From assembly GCA_043228905.1 (NCBI GenBank), contig JBHGNT010000014.1:20026001-20090000 (forward strand): a stretch of 64,000 bases of DNA. The letters are read 5' to 3'. The notes under the pieces are model-generated. The model saw nothing but the letters and a program-made list of their open reading frames with translations, had not been told where the DNA came from and made no database searches. Every line of letters begins with the position of its first letter. Within the stretch, counting starts at the first letter, position 1. A program made the translations under genes and the position numbers. Positions 48,110 to 58,631 of the stretch are shown here, in pieces. Source of the DNA: Azolla caroliniana (lineage: Eukaryota; Polypodiophyta).

Positions 48110-48593
48110 AGATGGGATGGTGTTTACTTCACTAATTCTACTGCTTCATCCAACTGGCCTACACGGCTAAACAGATCAACCATGCAAATTTAATGCCCAA
48201 CCAATGGATGAATTCCATAATTTCCAGTCATGGCTTCACAATATGTGTGACCTTTATCTACCATGCCTGTATGACTACAAGCATTGAGCACAACAAGAAA
48301 TATGACCGGATTTGGTAAAACTCCATTTCTTCTCATCTGGTCAAATATAGAGAAAACATTTTCAATTTCTCCAACTTGAACATATCCTGTAATTAGAACA
48401 TTCCATGAGACTATATTTCGAGTTGGAAGCACATCAAATTCTTCATGTGCTTTCTCTAAGACTCCGCACTTAGCATATAGATCAACCAATGCATTGACAA
48501 CAACCTGGTTTCTCTTCGACATGCCCATCTCCTCAATTTTTGCATGAATTTCTTTGCCCTTTTCTATTGCTCCAATGTTGGCACAAGCTTTTA
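48110..48593 (-). pseudogene. PPR protein fragment, 5'-truncated retrocopy
   Basis: Minus-strand reading shows consecutive pentatricopeptide repeats of the P-L-S type: LKACANIGAIEKGKEIHAK, VNALVDLYAKCGVLEKA, RNIVSWNVLITGYVQ, VLNACSHTGMVDKGHTYCE, then a stop in place of a residue before ICMVDLFSRVGQLDEAVELV. Genuine genes of this class are organelle RNA-processing factors of several hundred residues. Here only about 160 codons remain, with stops at 48190 and 48118. The 5' break coincides exactly with the target motif at 48594, as expected for a 5'-truncated retroposed cDNA. Confidence 0.8.
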
Positions 48594-48609
48594 GCCAATC
48601 TCATTTGCT
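48594..48609. other. target-site motif copy 2
   Basis: gccaatctcatttgct. Its first 14 bases match 37888-37901 and its last 14 (caatctcatttgct) match 49824-49837. It therefore serves as the right duplication of one insertion and the left duplication of the next. Confidence 0.65.
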
Positions 48610-49823
48610 CTTTTTTTTTCCCAAAAAAAGATACTACATTAGTATTAGAAAACGCCATAAGGCTAAACATACAAGATATACCATCAATCCCCTATGTTTT
48701 TCTAAATTCTAACCATCAACTTAAATAAACACTTTGGTGTTGAGTAGAACCACTCCACCTTATCAAAACGTCGTCTATAAAATATACCTATGTCCCAAAT
48801 GGCATGAAACTCCACACGCCTAAGCTCCACTTGATGCGTATTACCTTTTATACTATCCAAAATCCCTCTAAGATTATGCACAATCTCTATCCAAATTCCC
48901 GAAATTATTTGGGCAGGTCTTTCAGTCACATTTTGAAATACCTTCAAACATCGAGCCTTCCAAATATACCAAATTGTAATACTACTTACCAATTGCCATA
49001 TTTGAGGTTTATCGGTTTGTATTTGTGGATTCAAAGGGGTCAAAATTTTTTCCATCAAACCATGTCTCATCGTAATAGCATTTGCAACCTCCTCCTATTC
49101 ATATACCATCGGTTTATCATGTACCACTACCCATAATACTGCTCTAGGATATATTGGAGTTAATAATTTTATGATTTGTTTCCATATGTCCAGAGCAAAA
49201 CCACAACGCCACAAACAATGTTTAGCAGTCTCTATTACATCTATACAGAAAGGGCACATCTTGTCTACATTTCCTTTTCGCCACCCATTAACTAGTATAG
49301 CATTATGAACCAACAACCATCGAAAACAAACAATTTTCCTACTCATCTTTATACCCCATAACCATTTCCAAAATTGTTTAAGATGTTGTGGAGAAAGTTC
49401 ATTTTGTCTCCAAACAACATTTGCAGTTGGTTCTTTCCATGATCTAGCACCTAATATTTTCCTACCAATCTTCACAGAATACTGAAAGAACGACATGTAT
49501 TTGATGTTATCTTGCACCCACACCTTCCAATACAGTTCTCCAGGATCCCAAGTTAATGTAGATATTGGTCTCCTTTCTAATATCCAGATCCTCCAAAAAA
49601 AATTCACCTTTTGAGGATCCGGATCTAAGACCCAATTTGATCCATCATTTGCAATCACCCTACTTCTTTATGTAAACAAAACCTAAACAAATCATTTTCC
49701 ATAGGTGTAAAGATTAACCTACCATCATCTTGTACATTAAAACTCATACACTCTTGTTTCCCAATATAGGCTTTAACTCCAATTAAAACATCCAATGGAG
49801 TAAATAAACTCATCCAATTAAAA
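48610..49823 (-). mobile_element. 5'-truncated L1-type LINE insertion
   Basis: 1.2 kb of LINE ORF2 C-terminus on the minus strand. Open stretch 49658-49095 holds FFWRIWILERRPIS, the zinc-binding RT segment (CFRWLLVHNAILVNGWRKG, CPFCIDVIETAKHCLWRC), and 49070-48702 reads ITIWYIWKARCLKVFQN. The 3' end at 48610-48655 is a stem-loop (atacta/tagtat) followed by T-run, GGG and A-run. A 14-bp duplication (caatctcatttgct) at 48596-48609 and 49824-49837 bounds it. Confidence 0.85.
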
Positions 49824-51115
49824 CAATCTCATTTGCTTTTCCAAGCATTACATCCTACTTATGCACGATCTAATGTGGTACATGTGAATCAAGGGGATGA
49901 ATTGATTGTGGATCCTACTACAATAATTGAAATATGTGTTCATTACTTTAAGGAGTTGATTGGCCCACAATTGTAATGACAAATGAGGTGAGTAGAGCAC
50001 TTCATGGTTTTATGATGTGGTTGGATGTATTGTGCATGATCTCATTAGTCATGAATTGGATGCGGATTTCACTGAGGATGAGGTGGACATGGTTTTAAGG
50101 CATCTTCCTAGAGGTAAGAGCCCTGGTTGGGATGGTTTGACAAATGAAAATTTTAAACGATATTCGAATATTTTAAAGGGGCCCTTGACTTTGATGTTTC
50201 AACATTCTTGGGATTCTGGTTGTATGCCTCAAGCTTGGAAGGTTCGTCTAATTAAATTAGTTCCAAAGGTGGCATCTCCCGAGTCATTTCATCAATGGAG
50301 ACCTATTTCTTTGATGAGGGGGTTATATAAGATAGTTACAAAGGTCTTGGCAAATAGATTACAAAGTATTTGCCAAAGTTGATACATCCCGCCCAATATG
50401 GTTTTATTGCAGGTAGGAATATATTGCATAATGTGTTGGATGTTCAAATGGCCATGGATTATGCTCGAAACACTCATCAAGAATTGATTATGGTGTACAA
50501 TTAGATTTGGAGAAAGCTTATGATCATGTTAATTGGTCCTTTGTTTCTAGGTTAATGCATACAATGGCTTTGGACCTCGTATGTGTCACCTCGTATTTTT
50601 ACTAGGACAAGATGCGGTATCTCGAGTAATGCTTAATGGGGGAGTTACATCAAATATTGCCCTCACAAGATCCGTTCGCCAAGGGTTCCCACTTAGCCCA
50701 TTGTTGTTTGCTATTGTTACTCATCCCTTGCTAGTGATGTTATCAAGGCTTACAACAAATGGTGACATTGTGGGTCTACACCTTCCGTCTGGAGGGCAAC
50801 TAGTAGCACAAGCTTTGGCTGATCATTCTTTCATGTTTCTACAAGCCTCACAAGAGAATCTTGAGAAGAAGATGCTTGTATGGAACCAATTTTCATTGGC
50901 TTCCAGATTACATATTAATTAGAGGAAGTCTAGTCTCATATCATGTACTGAAAGGAATTTAGAATGTTTAGGATGGCAAGGATCCGTGGTGAAGAAAGGT
51001 TCTATTTTTTGACACTTGGGCTATCCATTAGGAATGAATGTTACAAATGGTCAATTGATTGAATGGATGTCTAGTAAGTTGAGGGATAAGTTCATGTATT
51101 GGAAGTCACAATCTT

Positions 51116-51348
51116 TTATTTATTTATTTTTATTTTTAACATAAACTACACCATAGTTTCCATTACCAATGCAATAAGCAAATACAAACCTATAATGGTA
51201 CATTTTAGTGGCGGGTAAGATATCCCCCCTTATGTCAAAATTGAAATGAACCTCCACCTATGGAGGGAACAACCATCGCGGGGGTACATATTGCCATTCC
51301 ATTTTGTCATTTCTCTCCACAAAAACTAGCAAATCCTTCCATTTCCAT
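51116..51348 (-). mobile_element. small retroposed insertion with A/T-rich tail
   Basis: A 233-bp segment lies between two copies of ttggaagtc-a/t-caatctt (51099-51115 and 51349-51365; 17 bp, one mismatch). In minus sense it ends in a TAAA/TTAA-rich tail, and it interrupts the LINE reading frame exactly between YWKSQSF and the next conserved block. No coding content; a SINE or a very short LINE 3' end. Confidence 0.65.
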
Positions 51349-52554
51349 TTGGAAGTCTCAATCTTGGCCATTTCATGTATGCTTTAAGGTTGTACAATGT
51401 ATTATGGAACCCATGATATTATATACTTGCCATTGTTGCCATGGATAAAGAAGGCTTTGTATTCTATTTTGCAACCTCTTCGATATTTGTTGTGGAAGAA
51501 GAGGGATAAGATGGGAATCACATGGGTTGCGTGGAATCATCTAGCAACCCCTAAGCGCTTGGGGGGAGTTGGAATATTGAACTTATCTATGCATATGATG
51601 GCTCATAGATTTTCATTATTACAAGACATGTGTTCAAACTCACAACCATGGATATCTATTGTTCAACATTTCATTGAGAACAAGAGTTTAACACATGGGA
51701 GGACAATAATTAAGGCTTCATGGTGGCAATTATTGAATGGATGTATTTCACTAATGATTTCGGGCTTCATGTGTTCAACACTTGGTTACCTCATGGCAAG
51801 AAGCACTCTTGTTATGTGTATGGAAACCATCATCTAGTAGAGAGCATTGTAATTCTTTGCAAAAAGAGTTACTTGTGTCTTCTTGGTTATTATGTTGGCC
51901 AGAAAAGGAGAGATTGCGCTCTTAATTTAATCGTTTGTTTCGTTTGGGGATCAAAGAGGTGGGAGATATAGTTAAGGCTTCATCTCAAAGAATTTTGGAG
52001 TTTGTTGAAGCACGACAAGTATTACACATCCCGCCTAATTATGGGTTTATTTGGCAACAACTACAATTTAAATATTGCATTGATGCAATGTCCCTTACCT
52101 CTACAAATAGGAGAACAATTGTGGATTGATTCGTGTTTACAGGCTCAAATGTTGTTGTTTCAAGTGACTACTAATCTCTTGTATCATTGCTGTGTTGATT
52201 CTCTTGGATGGCTATCATTTAAGGTTGAAGAAGAATGGAAAATACACAAATCTGATCATGGATGGTGGCAGATCTTACAACGTAGTTGGCATTCTAGATT
52301 GCCACTTGTAGCAAAGGTCTTCATTTGGAGAGTTTTGATTGGAGGATTGCCTTTGGGATTAGCTCTAAAGCATCGTGGACTAGCAACGAGTAATTGCTTC
52401 TTTAGCACTATTCAAATGAAAGATAGTACTCATCGATTTATACAATGTCCACTTGCTTGTCATATTTGGAGTTACACTTATGAAATTTGGCAAGTTTTAT
52501 CACGATGTTATTTGACACCTAGACAGTGGGTGTTTGTACAATTTACATAGGTTT

Positions 52555-52786
52555 ACCCAAAATTAGAGATGGAGATCGTTTTCCTATTTTTGAGATATTG
52601 GGGATTGCGTCATAATTGGGACATGCACAACGCTTTTGTATTCGATGGTAGACATGGAGTGAAAGCATGGACCCAAAATTAAAGATGGAGGTCGTTTTTC
52701 TATTTTTGAGATATTGGCGATTGCATCATAATTGGGACATGCACAACACTTTTGTATTCAATGGTAGACATGGAGTGAAAGCATAT
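52555..52786 (+). repeat. 116-bp tandem duplication inside LINE 3' part
   Basis: Unit 52555-52670 (starting acccaaaattagagatgg) is repeated at 52671-52786 with about nine differences. It duplicates a segment of the ORF2 C-terminus that reads RYWGLRHNWDMHNAFVFDG. Confidence 0.9.
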
Positions 52787-53011
52787 CTACAAAAGTTGAA
52801 GGGGTAGTACTAATGTAGCAATTTTCTTTATTGGAGCAAGTGGAAATTCTTTCCTCAGTGGAGTGTCAGTCTTGCTTATTGACAATTCAACATGTTCCAC
52901 TACCCATGTAGTGTAGTTAGTGGGTGACCATACTCCATTGTCACACCCATTGTAAGTAGTGTTTTTCACACACATTTATAATATAATTGTGTGTTTTCAC
53001 CAAAATAAAAG

Positions 53012-53441
53012 AGAAAGAAAGAAAGAAATATCATGGTCTTCTAAGACCAAAATTGGCAGGCCATGAGACAATTGGTTTACAACAAAAAAGGGGTGTTTAC
53101 TCAATCATCGAAAATAAAAATAAAATAAAATAGAACTCAAGCTAAAAGAGTTCTAGAATGGTACAAAGCATGTTATGGTGCAACATATTTTATAAAGGAA
53201 ATGGCTTTGCTAGGCCTAGTTTCATTTCCATCCAAATTTCGTGAAACGAAGCAGGAGGTCAAAGGGTTTTGATGTGGGTGTGGTCAGTGGTACCCCAACC
53301 ATAGGTTCTAGGCGGTGTAACTAACATTTCCTTATCTTATGAATTGCTTCTACACCACGTCAAGTTGCTTTGAAGCTCGGCATCCGAGGGCGTTTGGTTG
53401 TTCTTTGGTTTTTTGCTTCAGCAAGGGAGAGGCCGAGAGTT
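53012..53441 (-). mobile_element. LINE family B, 5'-truncated 3' end
   Basis: In minus sense it aligns by eye with 11500-11950 of the plus-strand LINE-B copy: ctcggcctctccctt, agaacaaccaaac, ctatggttggggtat, caaaaccctttgacctcc, ttggatggaaatgaaa. It ends in the same TTTC-rich tail at 53012-53030. Only about 430 bp is present. Confidence 0.82.
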
Positions 53442-54507
53442 TGTACTATTGTCTTCGAAGATCAAATATGACCTATGAGACAAAAAAGTTACGTTTTCAC
53501 GTAATACATGTGAACATGAGTACTAACTCTCAATGCTCAAGAACTTTACTAAGGAATCTTGCAATCAAGAGTGCACACTATGGTTGTGAGAGAAATTCAT
53601 GTAAGGATTAGGTTTGGTCGAAGATGCATGGAAAGCATAGTCAAATGTGATCAAAGGCAAAGCATTGTCTCAAAGTATGATAATTAGACGCCCGAACTTG
53701 TTTTCGACAAAGTGTGCATAGTCGACTACTCTCATCACTTGTATCCCAACACCCCATCTCACATAGTAGTGAGTGTGAGCTAAGTCGCATGAATGCAATG
53801 GTTTAGATGGCCAAGAATAGAATGGGCTCTTATAACAAGTATCAATGTGTGTGATTTCCCCGTTCGGTGAAGAATATGGTTTGTAGTTAGGTGTGCCATT
53901 ATAATATAATGTGTGAAGTGTGAGCCTCCACATTTCTCCCATGTCATGATACATTCACGTTACAAAAATGCCTATTTACAATTGAATCTAGTGATGAATC
54001 ATGAGGCATGTTGCATCCCATTTTCCAAACCATTTTTCCATATCTTGCAGCTAACCGGAACACGGTCTTTTGCTTTTATGTGACTTTTGGATCTTTTTGC
54101 TTGCTTCCCATGTGATTCTATGAAGTCGATGTGAGGTACTTTTTAAAATCTTAAGCATGTATTCAACAACCCTTTCAATGGCCATGATGTCAATCGAAAG
54201 TGATCCTGTCTGAAGAAACAGGGCATATGATATTTGTTTCTTGACTACAGAAACTTTGTAAGAAAATGCTTTTGAACATTTTCGAACTCTTTCAAAGGGG
54301 ACTAAGGGATGCTACCACCACATACTTCCACGCCATAGAGAAGCACTTGTGTTACCTAAGTGTCAAAAGGTATTTCTTGAAGACCACACACTTAATTTCT
54401 CCATGATAGGGAGTCAAATAAGAAAGAGTCCCTCTATAAGGTTTGTACTTTCACTTTCATAGTCCCATGACATTTAAGATAATTACAACTATGTCAATTT
54501 CACATAT

Positions 54508-54548
54508 AAGGGGTATAATGGTTTATGGATATTACCTTTATACCCCTT
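54508..54548. repeat. inverted repeat (12-bp arms)
   Basis: aaggggtataa and ttatacccctt enclose about 17 bp that is itself partly self-complementary (ggtttatgg/attacc). It lies in a region (53.45-55.4 kb) in which I recognise no gene. Confidence 0.6.
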
Positions 54549-55455
54549 TACAATACATTACCCATCTCTTAGTTTGTCTTGAGTTTGTATTTTGTTGGTG
54601 TATTTCTAGAGTGTATCGCAAAATGTGAGATATTCGGTTGATATCTAAAATGGGCATGTAGTAGATTAGTCCTTCAAGATTCAAAAAGGGAATCTTGTGG
54701 TTACACGACGCAACAAGTTTGTGTCATTACACCATCTTGATGCATCCCATAAGTAATATATATTTATGGTGATTGATCAATTATTGTTGAAATGTGGCAT
54801 GGAAATTTACGACATATATAAAAAAGAGAGTGAAGGTCTTATCAACCTTCAATTCTTTACCCGCTTTGGCATACTCTACCATTTAGTTTTCAAACCCTAT
54901 ATTGTCAAAAAGTAGATGAAGAGTGTCCAAAATGTATCTGGGGAATCCATCATCATGAACCTAGAATTAGTGCATACTAATGTGGGCGGGTCTTAGAGGG
55001 TTATGGAAAATCGATGCACCATGAGGGTGGGTTGGTAGCTTTTTTGAAATTGGGTTTCCATCATTCCATTTTTTGCAATTACTAGTATCTCTAGAATTTT
55101 TTTGCATGTTCATATTGAGGGAATCAAAAGTTTTGTTCTAGACTTCCTAACATTGATGTCATAGTAGTGGATCTACCAGTTGTGCTAATGTGGTATATGT
55201 CCTAGGGTTTAGGTCAAGCTTAGTCCTAGAATGCTAGGATGTTGATCCAAAATTGCCTTTTGACATAGCCTTTATTTTTGTTATGGTATATAATGCTCAA
55301 GCTTATCGAGTTAGGGTTTAGGGCAAGAGCGGAATTGATGTTATGGTGGATTGTTGAATCAAAGTTAGGGTTGAGGATGTTTTTCAAGGCAAACTATCTT
55401 TAAGAGTTAGGGGCATCAGAAATTGAGCTTGGCAAGGAATATGTGAAGGATCCTT

Positions 55456-55735
55456 AAATTCCTTCGATATTATCGACTACTTAGGGCGCTTGACAAGGTC
55501 TAAAATAAAATAGAACAAAAAGAAAAAATTTAGGAAAAATATTTAAAAAATAAAAATGTGATTCATGATAAATAATAATTAAATAAACAAAGTTCCTTCA
55601 ATGTTTTCAAGTATGTAGTACACTTAACAAGATTTAAAATAAAATAGAACAAAAGAAGAAAAATCATGGGAAAAGAATGTTATTTGTGGAAAAACAATAA
55701 TTAAATAACCAAATAAAATAAAATAATTAATGCTT
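55456..55735. repeat. diverged AT-rich tandem duplication
   Basis: Two units of about 135-140 bp each start ccttcgatattatcgact / ccttcaatgttttcaagt and continue through aaaataaaatagaacaaaa. Non-coding. Confidence 0.55.
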
Positions 55736-55850
55736 GTCTAATTGGTTAAAAATAGATGCAATTAATGGGGATAGCTAGGGATGTAAAAGAGGTAGTTTTC
55801 TCCTAATCCTTCATTGATTGTTGAAGTGGTTGTGAAAATTTTATGTTGTG

Positions 55851-56215
55851 TTTAGCAATTGTATCAAGGATGGAGTTGGTTAAGCAAAGATAAATGGGTT
55901 GGTGATTATGGCTACATTTAGCTTTTGGTGGTCCATGCGAACCCAATAATTATGTTCTCATTTAGCAACACCATAATTGGGCTAAGAAAATGGTTGTTCT
56001 CGATGAGTCAAAGGAACTGAATGATTTGAGATTTGACTCAAGCGATATAATCGAGATTTAGTTGGTATCTCTGATTTTTGATGGAGCTTGCATCAGTCTT
56101 AAGATGGAGCTTATGTTGGTCCAACTATGATTTCAAAATCTGAATATCTTCATAGGATCATGTAAAGATGTCCAAGTGGTTGTCGATTTTTTGTCAAAAT
56201 TGTATGTCAAGTGAC
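55851..56215 (-). pseudogene. gypsy RT remnant related to Gypsy2
   Basis: Minus-strand frames, broken by stops, read a stop-for-Trp version of the FAWSYEDM motif, then QHKLHLKTDASSIKNQRYQL, SPIMV and MDHQKLNVAIITNPF. These align in order with QHQIHLGKDAKPVAQRRYRM, SPIVV and VDYRKLNAATITDAF of Gypsy2 pol. It is a heavily decayed N-terminal RT piece; the rest of the element was not found. Confidence 0.6.
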
Positions 56216-56559
56216 CCTTTTGGTGATTTGAATGAGTTGGGACTCCTTTGTCAAGCCAAAATTGATGTCTTCAAGCTCGATGGGGTAGATGCAATTTGAA
56301 ACTTACATATATAGTTCAAGCTTGTCATGGCCTTGGTGAGTTCCATCAAATAAATTGAACTTGCTTAGAGATGCAACTCCCATGTGTTAAGAGGTTGGCA
56401 AAATTGGATACAAACTTAGAACATCAATTTGACAAGGGGATGAAATCTTGTTGTTGGGCAAAGTACTCACTCACCTTAGATTTGTCCATCTTATCAAGCA
56501 TATTGATTCAATCCACATGGCAAGGAGTAATAGTGTGGTTGTACTAGGACCATTGTTGT

Positions 56560-56994
56560 GTGGACAGATTGTCCTTGGTCTTCCAAAGTAATATTAAGAT
56601 TTCTCAAGATAGAGCACATTTTTATGCTTATCATAATAGTTATCCTCATGTTCTTACCCCTCGTAAAAAGGTGTTATTACACCCACCTCCAAATTCCAAA
56701 TCATTTTCTAAAGGCAATTGTTCTAAAATTTCCCTATGTTGTTATGGACCTTTCATAAAGCATATTAGTCCTTCTGCTTATCGTCTCAAACTTCAAAAGG
56801 GTATTGACAAGTATTTTGTTTTTCATGTTAGTTGGCAAAAAGAACTTATCAATTCTAATGACTACACAATAACCATTGAAGTTCTAGTAATTAAAGAGGA
56901 TTTATCTTCTAAGCCTCATTCACCAAACAACATTCTTTTCTTTTTCACAAAAAACAAAACTCCTTGTATTAGTTATAAAATTTTAAAGTTGTGA
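56560..56994 (+). pseudogene. gypsy integrase C-terminal remnant
   Basis: An open frame of 144 codons reads IKISQDRAHFYAYHNSYPHV (the usual 'RAKKYADKKRR' region after integrase), then a GPF-like YGPFIKHISPSAYRLKL and VFHVSWQKELI, the hallmark end of plant gypsy integrase. It opposes the remnant at 55.9 kb, so it is from another element. No chromodomain is visible and upstream parts are missing. Confidence 0.65.
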
Positions 56995-57049
56995 ATGCTA
57001 TATACAAACAACAGAAGGGACTCGATAGTTCCATCTTATGTGGATGCCC

Positions 57050-57932
57050 ACTAACTCAAGAAAGGAAGAGGACGACCATTGTTAGATGAAGGTTAATTGT
57101 TGTCTTTCAGCTCCGTCGGATCCACCCATGATGCCATCGTATTGGCGCTTTAGCATGGCTACAACGTCACTCCATATCTCTTGCAATAACATCATCTGGT
57201 GCATGGTTTGATAAGAGAAGACCTGACTACAACTTGTTTCCATATAGTCCATAGTGTTACTGGGTTGATCAATTCTGGCACGACTTGATCTTTAGAATTG
57301 ATGGGCGTTGAGTGAACATTGATGGCAGTGGAGATCTCATGTGCCTTTATCACCAACATCATCCCCTGCTCTTGATGTTCGGTATATGTCAATTGGAGCA
57401 TGCCATGATAACCAACATACATTCCCCCACTTGAATGTGCCTTGCACCTTGTAGAATTGCAATATTCGACCAAGCCCCTCCATATTCAATGAGTCTCTAG
57501 GATGTCCCATAGAGCGTGTCATATTGATTCTATTTCATTAGGGCACACGACATAATTAGGAGAGCAAAGGATCTCGTGCTACCATGCTTCGACCGATAGT
57601 GACCTATGTATTAATAGCCATTGAAACGTGGTAATTCGCTTAGCTTGTTGTTGTTTCCATAATTGCTCTCAAAACTTGGCAATAGTCATAATATGGGGAA
57701 CATGATATGTGTGTCATATCCTCGCAATAGCCGGTTCTCTGTCAATTTGAGCAGCTAAGATGTGGTAACCCGATCTAGTTGTGAATTGGAAGAAGGGGAT
57801 GACTTTGCTTCCTTGTCCCCCATATGGATCGTGCCATGTCCATTGCAAAGGGTTCCATCTGACCTTATGTAGCCATGTGTTTTCATGAACACATATGTGT
57901 CATTTTAGTTGTACTTTGACTGGGTTGGGATC
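57050..57932 (-). pseudogene. L1-type LINE 3' part, interrupted by the copia element
   Basis: Minus-strand sequence reads a degraded zinc-binding RT segment (ITTFQWLLIHRSLSVEAW, then VCPNEI) and, nearer the 3' end, NPVTLWTIWKQVVVRSSL, comparable with the TIWKAR region of other LINEs. The frame is broken. The upstream part resumes at 63439, beyond the copia insertion. Confidence 0.65.
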
Positions 57933-58600
57933 TGTTGGGATTTACGGTCCCTCCGGATGGGATGTCCGGAGATGAATGACGGCAAGCCCGGTTGCGGTTA
58001 CGGAACCGGATGATGACGAAGACCCGGCTACGGAGCCGGATGCTGAAGACACCGGTTACGGAGCCGGATGACGAAGACCCGGCTACGGAGCCGGATGCTG
58101 AAGACCCCGGTTACGGAGCCGGATGACGCATGTACCCGGAGAGAGATCCGGATGTGGGGACATATTTGTGAATATGTTTGCCAAGGGCCCTCGAGGCTAT
58201 ATTTGTAAATAGCCCGAAAGTCATATGGGTATAAATATGACTTAGGGCAAACAATTTAAATGTTGCTGCTCATTTTCTGTTTTCCACTTAGAGGGAGCGA
58301 AGTGAGAGCAGTCGAGAGAGAGAGAGAGAGAGAGACGAAGAGGTCGTTGCCTCTGTGTAGTACCGCCGCCTGTGGCGAAGACAGTGAGCTCAAGGTTGTT
58401 GCCTTGAAGCCTCACCATTGTACATCCCTGTTCATAGTGATAGTTGGAGTTTGAGGACTCCCGTGGTTTTTCCCATTTAGGGTTTTCCACGTAAAATATC
58501 TAGTGTACCTTTCTCTCTATTGTCCTCGTGCACTTTGTATTTCCCGTTTTCTTGGAGTTGATCCTATTCCTCGGTTGTGGCCGAGCATTGTTTTTCAACA
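57933..58600 (+). repeat. copia 5' LTR with two 55-bp repeat units
   Basis: A block of CCGG-rich 55-bp units (starting cccggctacggagccggatg; each made of two related 27-28 bp halves) occupies about 58004-58130, present twice. A TATA box (gggtataaatatg) lies near 58230 and a (GA)n tract at 58313-58335 lies downstream of it, presumably in the transcribed leader. Confidence 0.93.
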
Positions 58601-58603
58601 AAC

Positions 58604-58615
58604 TGGTATCAGAGC
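58604..58615 (+). other. copia primer-binding site (initiator tRNA-Met)
   Basis: TGGTATCAGAGC, three bases after the 5' LTR, is the standard plant copia primer site complementary to the 3' end of initiator tRNA-Met. Confidence 0.95.
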
Positions 58616-58631
58616 GAGGTTAACACAGAAA

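Larger units (their letters stand above)
49838..52840 (+). pseudogene. L1-type LINE ORF2 remnant, RT to 3' end (continues 37901)
   Basis: Resumes the plus-strand LINE interrupted at 37901. Ordered motifs: LPRGKSPGWDGLTNENF, WRPISLMRGLYKIVTKVLAN, DLEKAYDHVNW (near 50505), RQGFPLSPLLFAIV, a wrecked catalytic box (LADH where YADD is expected, near 50815), LGGVGILNLSMHMMAHR, and a decayed zinc-binding segment near 52300-52480. The frame is broken many times. The 3' end is near 52810-52840, where tactaatgtag matches the stem-loop of the other L1-type ends. Confidence 0.82.

Noticed and set aside
48190-48528. Functional PPR gene
   Set aside because: Only about 160 codons remain, with internal stops, a 5' truncation at a target-site repeat and a LINE-like 3' tail.
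53339-53611. 90-codon plus-strand open frame
   Set aside because: Its first part is antisense to the LINE-B 3' fragment at 53012-53441 and it has no recognisable motif.
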